Source of the DNA: Gluconacetobacter sacchari
GTDB lineage: Bacteria > Pseudomonadota > Alphaproteobacteria > Acetobacterales > Acetobacteraceae
Assembly (NCBI RefSeq): GCF_014174255.1
Contig: NZ_JABEQJ010000015.1
Coordinates: forward strand, 1-64,000
Reading direction: 5' to 3'
Length of the DNA stretch: 64,000 bases
A program made the translations under genes and the position numbers. A model generated the notes under the pieces. That model saw nothing but the letters and a program-made list of their open reading frames with translations, searched no databases and was not told the DNA's origin. Within the stretch, counting starts at the first letter, position 1. Each line of letters begins with the position of its first letter. Below, piece by piece: positions 8,439-16,471 of this stretch.

Positions 8439-10778
8439 TCAGGCCCTGGCGAGGCACTCTGTCCCGACCGTCATGTTTGCCAGGTAGGGACCGGCCGCCT
8501 TGATTTGCAGGGCAAGCAGGGCCACCCCGTTGGGGGGGCGCCTGCCCAGTGCCAGGACGGCGTTGCCGTCTGTCCACCGCGTGTCGGGCCATTCCAGAAT
8601 GTGCCATCCATCAAGGTGGGTGGGGTCGAGATGATGCGTGATCGCGTTCATCGTATTGTCTTCGAAAAGAGAGATCTCGCCGATCGCAATGCCGAGGACG
8701 CGGCGGTCGTCGACGAAGGGACCGATGACGTCACAGGGGCGACTGGCACGGGAGACGATGCGTACGCTTTCCACACCGGTCGGGATCAGGAAAATCGTAT
8801 AATTGCCGTTCGTGCGCGCCGGACGGATGATGGCGCCGCTATCGAGGGCGAGATGGAGATCCATATCGTCCGTGAGGGCGGGCGGAATGGTGTTGGCAGC
8901 GATGCCCATCGTGTTGCATCGGGAGTCGATCCGGCGGAAGAGAGGTTCGACGAACGCCCGGTCGACACGGAGCGGAGCGCCGGCGTCGTTCCATGACAAT
9001 TCGCGCGGGGAGACGAGGGAAACGACCTTGCCGTTCTGCCGGAAGGTATCGCGATTGCCGGTGTCGAGATAGGATTCGGTGAGCATGCCGTCGGCCGTGA
9101 CGACGGCATGCTGCTCCGTCTCGATATGATAATACATGTAGGACCGGGCAGACTTGTCGTAGAAGATCGACCCCCCGTTGACGAGCATGCGGGCGGGCAC
9201 GAAGCCGCCGTCGAAAAACAGGCAATGTTCCGCTGTGATCAGCATGTCCTTGTAGGGAACGCCGTCGGCGAACGCGTCCTTGCGGATGCGGACCGGCCAG
9301 CCGGCCGCGTCATCGGGCAGATGCGGGCGGACAGTGCAGCGCGCCTTGCCGACCCATATGACGGGACGTGTGATTTCCGCGTTTTGACGCCAGTCAAACG
9401 TGATGATTTCGTCGCCGATTCCGATGTCCTCGACAGCGACATCCCTCGATGGAGTGCGGATCATGCTGCCCGCGAGGAAACAGACAGTTTCGGATGCTCC
9501 GGCGTCGATCGTCAGGCTTCCGCCATTCTGCACTGTGGGATTGACGATCGTTGCTCCGGAATAGACATGGATTCCATTGCCGTTGGTGGGACCGGCGGGG
9601 CCACCCGGGCCACCCGGGCCACCCGGGCCACCCGGGCCGGCGGGGCCACCTGGACCGGCGGGACCACCCGGGCCGGGAGGCGTTGTGGCGGTGACATCGT
9701 TATAGATGACGTCGTTCACCGATGATGCGCCGGCGAAGTAGTATCCCTGCGTTCCGTCCAGATCGTTGCCGCTGGTGATGCCGCCGGACGATACGGAGAG
9801 CGTTGCGTTCGTGACGATGGAACTCTCCAGTGTTCCGCCGCCCATGACGGTGATGGTCGGCGCCGCGCCGCTGCCGGTCGCGAGCCCGGACACGACCGCG
9901 CCGCTTTCCACGATCAGCGTTGCGCCTTGCTGGCCGGGCGGAGCGGGTGGCCCTCCCGGCGGTCCTCCTGGCCCCCCTGGAGGGCCCGGAGGACCGGGCG
10001 GGCCAGGCGGCGCCGTGGCGGCGTCGGCCAGGACCACCGGACCGGTGACCAGGGTTCCGCCGCTGGTATAGACGGTCTGCCCCTGTTGCAGGATCGCCGA
10101 CCATGTGCCCGAAAGAACGGTCGGGTTTGCGGGCGTACGGAGTATTGCCGCGGAAGCGTTTTCGGATGCTCCGGCGTCGATCGTCAGGCTGCCGCCGTTC
10201 TGCACGGTGGGATTGACGATCGTCGCTCCGGAATAGACATGGATTCCATTGCCGTTGGTGGGACCGGCGGGGCCACCTGGACCGGCGGGACCACCCGGGC
10301 CGGGAGGCGTTGTGGCGGTGACATCGTTATAGATGACGTCGTTCACCGATGATGCGCCGGCGAAGTAGTATCCCTGCGTTCCGTCCAGATCGTTGCCGCT
10401 GGTGATGCCGCCGGACGATACGGAGAGCGTTGCGTTCGTGACGATGGAACTCTCCAGTGTTCCGCCGCCCATGACGGTGATGGTCGGTGCCGCGCCGCTG
10501 CCGGTCGTGAGCCCGGACACCACCGCGCCGCTTTCCACGATCAGCGTTGCGCCTTGCTGGCCGGGCGGAGCGGGTGGCCCTCCCGGCGGTCCTCCTGGCC
10601 CCCCCGGAGGGCCCGGCGGACCGGGCGGGCCAGGAGGCGCCGTGGCGGCGTCGGCCAGGACCACCGGACCGGTGACCAGAGTTCCGCCGCTGGTATAGAC
10701 GGTCTGCCCCTGTTGCAGGATCGCCGACCATGTGCCCGAAAGAACGGTCGGGTCGGCAGGCGTGCCGGATGTAGCCAT
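8439..10778 (-). CDS. AIDA-like/collagen-like repeat protein with C-terminal Hint domain
   Basis: A 779-residue modular protein preceded by an AGGAG ribosome site. There is no N-terminal signal peptide ([15 protein letters not shown]). Residues about 7-430 are two copies of a module of about 210 residues: AIDA-like strand-loop-strand segments ([51 protein letters not shown]) interrupted by collagen-like Gly-Pro-Pro tracts. A Hint_2-type domain begins at about residue 432 ([20 protein letters not shown]) with the N-terminal Cys expected for self-processing and a later [11 protein letters not shown] block. About 200 further C-terminal residues are unassigned. The adjacent heptosyltransferase probably glycosylates the AIDA-like part. 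Unlike classical autotransporters, it has no beta-barrel, so the export route is unknown. Confidence 0.85.
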   Translation of the reverse strand: MATSGTPADPTVLSGTWSAILQQGQTVYTSGGTLVTGPVVLADAATAPPGPPGPPGPPGGPGGPPGGPPAPPGQQGATLIVESGAVVSGLTTGSGAAPTITVMGGGTLESSIVTNATLSVSSGGITSGNDLDGTQGYYFAGASSVNDVIYNDVTATTPPGPGGPAGPGGPAGPTNGNGIHVYSGATIVNPTVQNGGSLTIDAGASENASAAILRTPANPTVLSGTWSAILQQGQTVYTSGGTLVTGPVVLADAATAPPGPPGPPGPPGGPGGPPGGPPAPPGQQGATLIVESGAVVSGLATGSGAAPTITVMGGGTLESSIVTNATLSVSSGGITSGNDLDGTQGYYFAGASSVNDVIYNDVTATTPPGPGGPAGPGGPAGPGGPGGPGGPGGPAGPTNGNGIHVYSGATIVNPTVQNGGSLTIDAGASETVCFLAGSMIRTPSRDVAVEDIGIGDEIITFDWRQNAEITRPVIWVGKARCTVRPHLPDDAAGWPVRIRKDAFADGVPYKDMLITAEHCLFFDGGFVPARMLVNGGSIFYDKSARSYMYYHIETEQHAVVTADGMLTESYLDTGNRDTFRQNGKVVSLVSPRELSWNDAGAPLRVDRAFVEPLFRRIDSRCNTMGIAANTIPPALTDDMDLHLALDSGAIIRPARTNGNYTIFLIPTGVESVRIVSRASRPCDVIGPFVDDRRVLGIAIGEISLFEDNTMNAITHHLDPTHLDGWHILEWPDTRWTDGNAVLALGRRPPNGVALLALQIKAAGPYLANMTVGTECLARA
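9492..10758 (-). repeat. two tandem ~600-bp direct repeats inside the Hint-domain gene
   Basis: Copy A spans about 10164-10758 and copy B about 9492-10131, offset by 627 bases at one end and 672 at the other. The copies are nearly identical over most of their length. The extra 45 bases of copy B lie in its collagen-like tract. The near identity points to a recent duplication or ongoing gene conversion. Confidence 0.9.
9601..9636. repeat. 9-bp tandem repeat x4 encoding Gly-Gly-Pro units
   Basis: The unit CCACCCGGG occurs four times without interruption and encodes collagen-like GGP triplets on the minus strand. It is present in copy B but not copy A of the large repeat, so the tract length has changed by whole triplets and keeps the frame. 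Confidence 0.9.
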
Positions 10779-10796
10779 ATTTGGATTTCTCCTGTT

Positions 10797-12077
10797 TCAG
10801 ACTGAATCGGAAAGTCGGGATTCGATCAGTTTGCCGATCGTGCGGATAACGTGTTCCGCTGAAATGAACCGCGAGCATTCGAACTGCCTCGGCGTTCCCG
10901 CGTGTCGCGGGCACCAGAGGAAGTCATTGTGGTCGAACTGATGCCGTGGATCATTCCAGCATGAGTTACACACGTGCCAATTGATGATACGCCACGGTGT
11001 GTAAAACTCGTTTGTCGGGTGGGTGAAACCCGATATCATAACGACATCGCACCCGGCGGCCCAGGCGAGCCACGCGAGGCCGGAACTGGTGCCGATGAAG
11101 AATTCTGCGTGCTTCAGCCACGATGCTCTTTCGGCCAAGGGCCGATTGCCGGTCTGGTCCTCGACGCCGTGGGGCAGGTGGTTCCAGACGATCCCGCCGC
11201 CATTCACGGGCTTCTGGTCTATGCATACGACCCGATAGCCGAGATCTTTTAGGTGCGTAACGATATCGTGCCAGCCTGTCGGATTGTTCCAATACTTGCA
11301 TTGCGCCGAACTTTGAACCGCGATACAGACATACGGTTCTTTAATAGGCCGTGCATCGCTTTCGATTGCGAGTCGGGGGCGTTCTTCCGCTGGATCGACG
11401 CCAAGAATGTAGGATGCCGTCTTGTGCAAGCCGACGAGACGGAAATCCGTCGGTTGCCGTTCACATCCGGTATCGGTGAAAAACAAGCCGATATTATAGG
11501 TTGCGTAAGCACGATCGAGTAACTGTCCTTCGATTGCCTGCGCGGTGCTGTAGAATGAGATTTCCGGGTATTCCGCCTTGAAAAGCGGGATGTAAGCAGG
11601 CGACAGGATACACGCGACTTGCGCCGCATGCGTACGGGCGAACTTCGCGACATAGGGCAGCCATGCAAGGACATCGCCCAACGTATTCACAGGGAGCTGT
11701 ATGACGACAATGTGCTCTTCGGACGTATCGTAGTCATGCCTGAAAATGATCCGTCCGTTTTCCTCGGCGGACAGGTCTGTAACTTCGATAGAAAAGCGAA
11801 CGAAATATTTCTTTGTGGATGTAACGGTGCCTCCTTCCACCGAAGCCTGATAGACAATCGTTCCCGTATCGATATCGCGCAAGGTCACGTTCCAGAGCCG
11901 ACCCGTGCGCACGGGCAGATGCACCCTCGCGCCATCATTGTAGTCGTAACGAATGCCTTCCGGGCCGGCCTGGGTGAGTTTGGATGGGGCGGGAATATAG
12001 ATGGATGTTGTCATCCGCTGCGAGGGAGAACAGAGCAAAGGGGGCTGAAATACAGAAGGATCACCGACCATGTTCAT
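10797..12077 (-). CDS. autotransporter strand-loop-strand O-heptosyltransferase (TibC/Aah-like)
   Basis: A 426-residue glycosyltransferase of the bacterial autotransporter heptosyltransferase family. The C-terminal half has a GT-B, ADP-heptose-type nucleotide-sugar domain (YVCIAVQSSAQCKYWNNP; FFIGTSSGLAWLAWAAGCDV). The diagnostic four-cysteine cluster is intact at C370, C373, C389 and C401 (CX2C-X15-C-X11-C, in CNSCWNDP, FLWCPRH and FECSRF); in TibC such cysteines bind iron. Known members modify serines of AIDA-type repeats in the cytoplasm before export. The gene ends 18 bases before the AIDA-like repeat protein on the same strand, its obvious substrate. A short upstream ORF overlaps its ATG by four bases. 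Confidence 0.9.
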   Translation of the reverse strand: MNMVGDPSVFQPPLLCSPSQRMTTSIYIPAPSKLTQAGPEGIRYDYNDGARVHLPVRTGRLWNVTLRDIDTGTIVYQASVEGGTVTSTKKYFVRFSIEVTDLSAEENGRIIFRHDYDTSEEHIVVIQLPVNTLGDVLAWLPYVAKFARTHAAQVACILSPAYIPLFKAEYPEISFYSTAQAIEGQLLDRAYATYNIGLFFTDTGCERQPTDFRLVGLHKTASYILGVDPAEERPRLAIESDARPIKEPYVCIAVQSSAQCKYWNNPTGWHDIVTHLKDLGYRVVCIDQKPVNGGGIVWNHLPHGVEDQTGNRPLAERASWLKHAEFFIGTSSGLAWLAWAAGCDVVMISGFTHPTNEFYTPWRIINWHVCNSCWNDPRHQFDHNDFLWCPRHAGTPRQFECSRFISAEHVIRTIGKLIESRLSDSV

Positions 12078-12274
12078 AGAGTGAAACCCTGACGACCAAA
12101 AAATCCTGATTTACGAAAATTTTCTTGTTGAAAATGTTTTCTTTCCAGTGACGATTTTTCTTGCGTTCTCGTCGTGGCGAATACATAGTCGTGGACGTAG
12201 GCGGGGTAAAAGCCGTGTTTGCGCAAATCAGGAATTGCGCATAATCCCGGGCGCGATAATGTGTCTGTCATCAT
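12074..12274 (-). CDS. possible small protein or glycosyltransferase-gene remnant, coupled to the heptosyltransferase
   Basis: A 66-codon ORF whose stop overlaps the heptosyltransferase start as ATGA, the arrangement of translational coupling. The product has a protein-like composition (LRKHGFYPAYVHDYVFATT) but I recognise no family and see no good ribosome site before the ATG. The stretch is less GC-rich than its surroundings. It could be a real small gene, the 3' end of a lost gene, or an upstream leader ORF. Its 5' end touches the start of the divergent recombinase gene, so both cannot have long private promoters. Confidence 0.3.
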   Translation of the reverse strand: MMTDTLSRPGLCAIPDLRKHGFYPAYVHDYVFATTRTQEKSSLERKHFQQENFRKSGFFGRQGFTL

Positions 12275-12890
12275 GAAATACGGTGGCGGACCTGTGGCGC
12301 GAAAGATCGGTTATGCGCGGGTGAGTACGGTCGGGCAGACCTTGGATACTCAGATCCAGGCCCTCGGGGCATTCGGTTGCGAAAGAACGTTCCAGGAAAA
12401 GGCGAGTGGGGCAGATGCGGCGCGCGTTCAGCTCCATCGATTGCTACGGAGCCTGCATCATGGCGACACCGTCGTCGTGACCCGGATCGACCGGCTGGCC
12501 CGCAGCACGTTCGACCTGTTCGCCATCGTCAAGGCGATTATCCAGAAAGATGCGCAGTTCTATTCCATTGCCGAACCGTGGGCCGATACCACGACGAGCA
12601 CGGGGCGATTGATGCTGGCGGTGCTGGGCGGCCTTGCGGATGTGGAGCGCGACCTGATTCGGACGCGGACGGCGGAAGGGCGGGCGCGGGCGGTCGGGCT
12701 GGGTGTCAGGATGGGGAGGCCGCCCGTGATATCGGATGCCCAGCGTCTGGAAATCGTCCGCCGGCGCCAGGCGGGTGAGACATTGAAAGTCCTCGCCGAG
12801 GCCTTCGGGGTTAGCGCGGCCACCGTATCGCGGATCACCACCGGAGCGGACAGTCATCGGAGCAGGAAGGCGCTGGCAAGCCTTGATTGA
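12273..12890 (+). CDS. serine recombinase (resolvase/invertase family)
   Basis: A small serine recombinase of 205 residues if started at the ATG 12273, or 198 from the GTG at 12294 (ARKIGYARVST, the more usual family N-terminus). The catalytic serine is in YARVSTVGQ, the conserved arginines in VVVTRIDRLARS, and the long E-helix region contains VERDLIRTRTAEGRARA. The C-terminal Hin-like helix-turn-helix (LKVLAEAFGVSAATVSRIT) is complete. It is divergent from the heptosyltransferase/Hint-protein pair and could act on that locus or be left over from a mobile element. No transposase is nearby. All key residues look intact. Confidence 0.9.
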   Translation: MKYGGGPVARKIGYARVSTVGQTLDTQIQALGAFGCERTFQEKASGADAARVQLHRLLRSLHHGDTVVVTRIDRLARSTFDLFAIVKAIIQKDAQFYSIAEPWADTTTSTGRLMLAVLGGLADVERDLIRTRTAEGRARAVGLGVRMGRPPVISDAQRLEIVRRRQAGETLKVLAEAFGVSAATVSRITTGADSHRSRKALASLD

Positions 12891-12921
12891 ACCGTTCGCT
12901 TCGCCGACGGCTCGGACTTGC

Positions 12922-12939
12922 CGGCGCGTATGCGCGCCG
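12922..12939. terminator. hairpin between convergent recombinase and folE genes
   Basis: A 7-bp GC stem (CGGCGCG and CGCGCCG) around TATG lies in the 57-base gap between the two convergent genes. There is no U-tract. Confidence 0.35.
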
Positions 12940-12947
12940 CGTGGCCG

Positions 12948-13565
12948 CTACGTATAGGCGGAGGCGACCGAGGGACGGTTGAGCATGGACATCAGTTCGC
13001 GCCTCGTGTCGGAATTGGTGCGGAAGACCCCCAGCATGCGGCTGGTGACCATCGATACGCCGGGGCGGTGGACGCCGCGGGTGGTCATGCATTGGTGCCC
13101 GGCTTCCAGGATCACCGCCACGCCGTGCGGTTGCAGCACGTCGTTGATCGTATTCGCGATCTGCGCCGTCAGGCGTTCCTGGATTTGCAGGCGGCGGGAA
13201 AAGGCGTCGACCACGCGGGCGAGTTTCGAGATGCCGACCACCCGCCGGCTGGGCAGGTAGGCGACATGGGCGACGCCGATGATCGGCACCATATGGTGTT
13301 CGCAATGGCTTTCGAAACGGATGTCGCGCAGCAGCACGATCTCGTCATAATCATCGACTTCGGCGAAGGTGCGCGACAGGATGGCCGACGGGTCCTCGCC
13401 GTAGCCCTGGAAGAATTCATCATAGGAGCGCACGACCCTGCCGGGCGTGTCCCGCAGGCCCTCGCGCGACGGGTCCTCGCCCGCCCAGCGCAGCAGGGTA
13501 CGGATCGCGTCTTCCGCCTCCTCGCGAGAGGGGCGGGGCAGGGGGGCTTTGGGCATGTTGGTCAT
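12948..13565 (-). CDS. folE: GTP cyclohydrolase I
   Basis: A 205-residue enzyme that converts GTP to dihydroneopterin triphosphate, the first step of folate synthesis. The zinc and active-site residues are present: [10 protein letters not shown] (about residues 89-98), [15 protein letters not shown], and [12 protein letters not shown] near residue 160. The length and order match the homodecameric bacterial enzyme. It is the last gene of an apparent metZ-apaG-folE operon (31 bases after apaG). Tetrahydrofolate supplies the methyl group for methionine synthesis, which may explain the link to metZ; another folate gene, folP, occurs at 49.8 kb. Confidence 0.97.
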   Translation of the reverse strand: MTNMPKAPLPRPSREEAEDAIRTLLRWAGEDPSREGLRDTPGRVVRSYDEFFQGYGEDPSAILSRTFAEVDDYDEIVLLRDIRFESHCEHHMVPIIGVAHVAYLPSRRVVGISKLARVVDAFSRRLQIQERLTAQIANTINDVLQPHGVAVILEAGHQCMTTRGVHRPGVSMVTSRMLGVFRTNSDTRRELMSMLNRPSVASAYT

Positions 13566-13596
13566 GAAATCCTGTCTGCGGGGCAGTGCGTGCGCG

Positions 13597-14070
13597 CTAA
13601 TGGATGATGGCGGGATGGTACGGGCAGTCCAGACTGAAGGGCGGGATCTGGACGTCGAACGGCTGGCGGGTGCGGGCCGCGATCATGTGATAGCGGCCGC
13701 GCATGAAGCCGGTCGGGGTCTGCAAGCCGGTGCCCGACGTGTATTCGAACACCTGACCGGGCTCCAGGACCGGCTGTTCGCCCACCACACCATCGCCGTG
13801 GACATGCTCGGTCCGCCCGGCGGCGTCCATGATCTCCCACGTCCGGCGCAGCAACTGCACCGTCTCGTCGCCCAGATTCTCGATCCGGATGCGATAGACC
13901 CAGGCGAAGCGATGCTCATCGGGCACCGACTGGTCGTCCAGCCAGAAGATCTGTACGACCACGCGGATCGCGTTCGTCGTCGCCTCGTAGCAGGGGGCGC
14001 CGTCCATGACCTCCGCCAGCGCGGCATCGGGATCGGGCGGCATTCCCGGCGGCGGTCTGTCAATGGCCAT
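13597..14070 (-). CDS. apaG: ApaG domain protein
   Basis: A 157-residue protein with the ApaG immunoglobulin-like fold: [64 protein letters not shown], and [10 protein letters not shown] near the C-terminus. ApaG is linked to Co2+/Mg2+ resistance and diadenosine tetraphosphate levels in enterobacteria, but its biochemical role remains unclear. The start at 14070 (ATG) gives a short 25-residue extension before the domain. It lies 17 bases after metZ and 31 before folE, all on the minus strand, so all three are probably cotranscribed from the SAM-II-controlled promoter. Confidence 0.93.
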   Translation of the reverse strand: MAIDRPPPGMPPDPDAALAEVMDGAPCYEATTNAIRVVVQIFWLDDQSVPDEHRFAWVYRIRIENLGDETVQLLRRTWEIMDAAGRTEHVHGDGVVGEQPVLEPGQVFEYTSGTGLQTPTGFMRGRYHMIAARTRQPFDVQIPPFSLDCPYHPAIIH

Positions 14071-14087
14071 GGCGCGGCTCCACCGGT

Positions 14088-15287
14088 TCAGCGCGACCGC
14101 AGGGCCGTGAGGCCGCGATCGAGGTCGTCCTTCAGGTCGGCGACATCTTCCAGCCCGACCGAAAAGCGGATCGCGCCGTCGCTGATGCCCAGGCGCGCCC
14201 GTTCCTCGGGCCCGATCTTCATGTGCGTGGTGGTGGCCGGGTGGGTGACCATCGAGCGCGCGTCGCCCAGATTGTTGGAAATCGCGATCAGCCGCAGCGC
14301 GTTCATGAAGGCGAACGCGCCCTCCTTGCCGCCCGCGACCTCGAACGCCACCAGCGTCGAGGCGTCGCTCATCTGGCGGCGGGCCAGCTCGTATTGCGGA
14401 TGGTCGGGGCGGCCGGGGTAGAAGACGCGGGTCACGCCTTCGGCGGCGGCCAGGTGGTCGGCGACGGCGGCGGCGTTTTCGGTCATCGCGCGCACGCGCA
14501 GGGACAGCGTTTCCAGCCCCTTCAGCATCACCCACGCATTGAAGGGCGACAGGGCGTTGCCGGTGTTGCGGGTGAAGGGTTGCAGCGTATCGGTGATCCA
14601 GTCGCGGCGGCCCAGCACCGCGCCGCCCAGCACGCGGCCCTGGCCGTCGATATGCTTGGTGCAGGAATAGACCACCACGTCGGCGCCCAGCGCCAACGGC
14701 TGCTGATAGAGCGGGGTGGCGAAGACGTTATCGACCACCACCAGCGCGCCCACCGCGTGGGCCAGGTCGGCGATCGCCCTGATGTCGAGGATTTCGAGCA
14801 TCGGGTTCGACGGGCTTTCCAGCAGCACTGCCGCCGTGGGGCGGGAGAGGGCGGCGGCCCAGGCGTCCAGGTCGTGCCCGTCGACGAATTCGGTTTCGAC
14901 GCCGTAGCGGGGCAGCAGGTTGGCGACGATCCAGTGGCAGGAGCCGAACAGCGCGCGCGACGCCACCACCCGGTCGCCGGCCTTCACATGCGACAGCAGG
15001 GCCGAGGACACCGCGCCCATGCCCGTCGAGGTCGCGATACAGGCCTCGGCGCCCTCCAGGTCCGCCAGGCGGGCTTCCAGCGCCGCGACGGTGGGGTTGC
15101 CGAAACGGCTGTACTGATAATGGGTCACGTCGCCGGTGAAGGTGGCCTCGGCCTGCTCGGCGTCGTCGTAGACGAAGCCGGAGGTGAGGAACATGGCCTC
15201 GCTGGTCTCGCCGAAGGGGGTGCGCTCCAGCCCCGCGTGCAGCAGGCGGGTGGCGGGGCGGTAGGCGTGGGTGGAATCAGTGCTCAT
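14088..15287 (-). CDS. metZ: O-succinylhomoserine sulfhydrylase (MetZ)
   Basis: A 399-residue PLP enzyme of the Cys/Met metabolism family. It makes homocysteine directly from O-succinylhomoserine and sulfide. The PLP lysine is in the strand SCTKHIDGQGR (about residue 207), with the upstream phosphate-binding STGMGAVSSAL and aspartate VVDNVFATP. The GQGRVLGG context favours the sulfhydrylase over cystathionine gamma-synthase. The ATG at 15287 is preferred over the one at 15305 because family proteins start close to the conserved TRLLHAG segment. A SAM-II riboswitch about 130 bases upstream fits feedback control by the end product S-adenosylmethionine. Confidence 0.93.
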   Translation of the reverse strand: MSTDSTHAYRPATRLLHAGLERTPFGETSEAMFLTSGFVYDDAEQAEATFTGDVTHYQYSRFGNPTVAALEARLADLEGAEACIATSTGMGAVSSALLSHVKAGDRVVASRALFGSCHWIVANLLPRYGVETEFVDGHDLDAWAAALSRPTAAVLLESPSNPMLEILDIRAIADLAHAVGALVVVDNVFATPLYQQPLALGADVVVYSCTKHIDGQGRVLGGAVLGRRDWITDTLQPFTRNTGNALSPFNAWVMLKGLETLSLRVRAMTENAAAVADHLAAAEGVTRVFYPGRPDHPQYELARRQMSDASTLVAFEVAGGKEGAFAFMNALRLIAISNNLGDARSMVTHPATTTHMKIGPEERARLGISDGAIRFSVGLEDVADLKDDLDRGLTALRSR

Positions 15288-15420
15288 CGTCAGGTCCCGG
15301 AACAAAACCGTCAGGAGGCCGAGGCTGGGAGCATCCGGGTGACGAACCGGTCCCGCGGCCCCGCGTCCTGGCGCGGAAATCCGACCGTGGAAACCATGAC
15401 GCCCGCGGAGTCTTGGCGGT

Positions 15421-15484
15421 GTCAGGCCTCTTTAGCGCGTCTGTTTAACCTCGTCGCAAGCCGGCCGATCCAAATCCCGAGGGC
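15421..15484 (-). promoter_or_regulatory. SAM-II riboswitch upstream of metZ
   Basis: Read on the minus strand, an outer stem CCTCG...CGAGG (P1) encloses GGATTTGGATCGGCCGGC and is followed by GTTAAACAGACGCGCTAAAG and AGGCC. This matches the SAM-II layout: the GATTTG loop, CTTGC before the P1 3' strand, TTAAAC just after it, and GCTAAAG followed by GGCC, which can pair with the loop to form the pseudoknot. SAM-II elements are known upstream of metA, metX and metZ in alphaproteobacteria and switch translation off when SAM is bound. The remaining 130 bases to the metZ ATG contain GC-rich hairpins (for example CCGCG/CGCGG) but no gene. Confidence 0.85.
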
Positions 15485-15607
15485 CTTCAGGCCCAGCAGG
15501 CCGTCGGACGACAGGGTTATCGCGGATCGCGGGGCCGGTCGTCAACCATGGATGCCTGCGCATGGATTGCATCGGGCCGGGCGGTGCGGTATAGGCTCAA
15601 CCGCGAC

Positions 15608-15681
15608 GCGGGTGTAGTTCAATGGTAGAACGGCAGCTTCCCAAGCTGCATACGAGGGTTCGATTCCCTTCACCCGCTCCA
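15608..15681 (+). tRNA. tRNA-Gly (anticodon CCC)
   Basis: A 74-base tRNA with encoded CCA. The acceptor stem GCGGGTG pairs with CACCCGC, the D-loop contains GTTCAATGGTAGAAC, and the anticodon arm GCAGC-TTCCCAA-GCTGC gives anticodon CCC, reading GGG codons. The T arm is GAGGGTTCGATTCCCTT. All stems pair. A remnant of a Fic-type gene lies about 160 bases downstream. Confidence 0.97.
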
Positions 15682-15840
15682 GAATCCTGTCCGGTGGTGC
15701 CTGCCGGAAATTGGAACCCCCCCGGATTTCCGTGCGTTTTAAGGTAGTCACTGGTTGTCGGTGATCGCTTCCGGGCGCATCGCGCGCCGCCATCGCCGAT
15801 CCTGCGCTGGCGCGCGTGGAGGGAAGTGCGCAGGCCAACC

Positions 15841-15965
15841 CTTGATGAACGCCAGCGCAAGGTCATCAGTCGGCTACTGGACGGGTTCGAGGCAAGCTGA
15901 CCACCGCAAAATGGCCGGCAATCACCAGGGCATCATCCGCCTCGGCGCTGGTGAATCCCCTATGA
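15841..15965 (+). pseudogene. remnant of a Fic-family protein gene, C-terminal part, frameshifted
   Basis: The first frame reads LDERQRKVISRLLDGFE and then hits a stop after two further codons. Restoring one base at about 15891 continues as GKLTTAKWPAITRASS and so on to a stop at 15963-15965. Together this resembles the C-terminal region of Fic/DUF4172 proteins (the (N/D)ERQRKVI-RLLDGFEGKLTTxKW signature). No Fic catalytic core is present upstream, so only a decayed 3' piece is left, next to a tRNA gene that is a common integration target. The bases 15682-15840 hold nothing I can identify. Confidence 0.6.
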
Positions 15966-16343
15966 CGTTCGGTCGTATGTCAGGCGGGCGTGGGTGATCG
16001 CCGCGTGGCTGCGATCGGCCCAGCGGACAAGGGCGGCCAGAGGCTCCAGAATCGTCTCGCCCAACGGGGTCAGGCGATATTCGACGCTGGGTGGCTTGGT
16101 CGGGAATACCGCGCGCGCAATCAGGCCGTCGCGCTCCAGGTCGCGGAAGGTCTGCGCCAGCATGCGCTTGGAGATGTCCGGGATCGCGCGTTGCATCGCG
16201 CTGAAGCGGTGCGGGCCGTTCGCCAATGTGACCAGGATGAGCGTCGACCATTTGTCGCCGATGCGGTCCAGAACGTCACGCACCGGGCAATTCGGGTCGC
16301 GCGACCATCCCGGCTGGTGTTCGAGGGAGGAATGGCTGAACAT
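15960..16343 (-). CDS. HxlR-family transcriptional regulator
   Basis: A 127-residue winged-helix regulator. The HxlR core is complete: [19 protein letters not shown], then [19 protein letters not shown], a recognition helix followed by [15 protein letters not shown], and the wing [14 protein letters not shown] start it at the ATG 16343 because the domain then begins at the normal distance; a TTG at 16412 would add 23 residues of low complexity. HxlR proteins often sense quinones or aldehydes and regulate neighbouring oxidoreductases. The upstream gene (16472-17053) is not of that type, so its target is unknown. Confidence 0.93.
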   Translation of the reverse strand: MFSHSSLEHQPGWSRDPNCPVRDVLDRIGDKWSTLILVTLANGPHRFSAMQRAIPDISKRMLAQTFRDLERDGLIARAVFPTKPPSVEYRLTPLGETILEPLAALVRWADRSHAAITHARLTYDRTS

Positions 16344-16471
16344 CTCCCCGCCTGCCGAAGCGCTTACGTCCACGTCATCCTGTTCCAAAAGCCCTGGCCT
16401 TCTCGCCGTCAAAGGTCTTTTTTATAGACCTTGTTCGCATTGAAAACCACAGGGAGACGGATGGTGGTGGC

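Noticed and set aside
15542-15866. minus-strand ORFs across the tRNA-Gly gene
   Set aside because: They read through a clear tRNA in antisense and have no family features.
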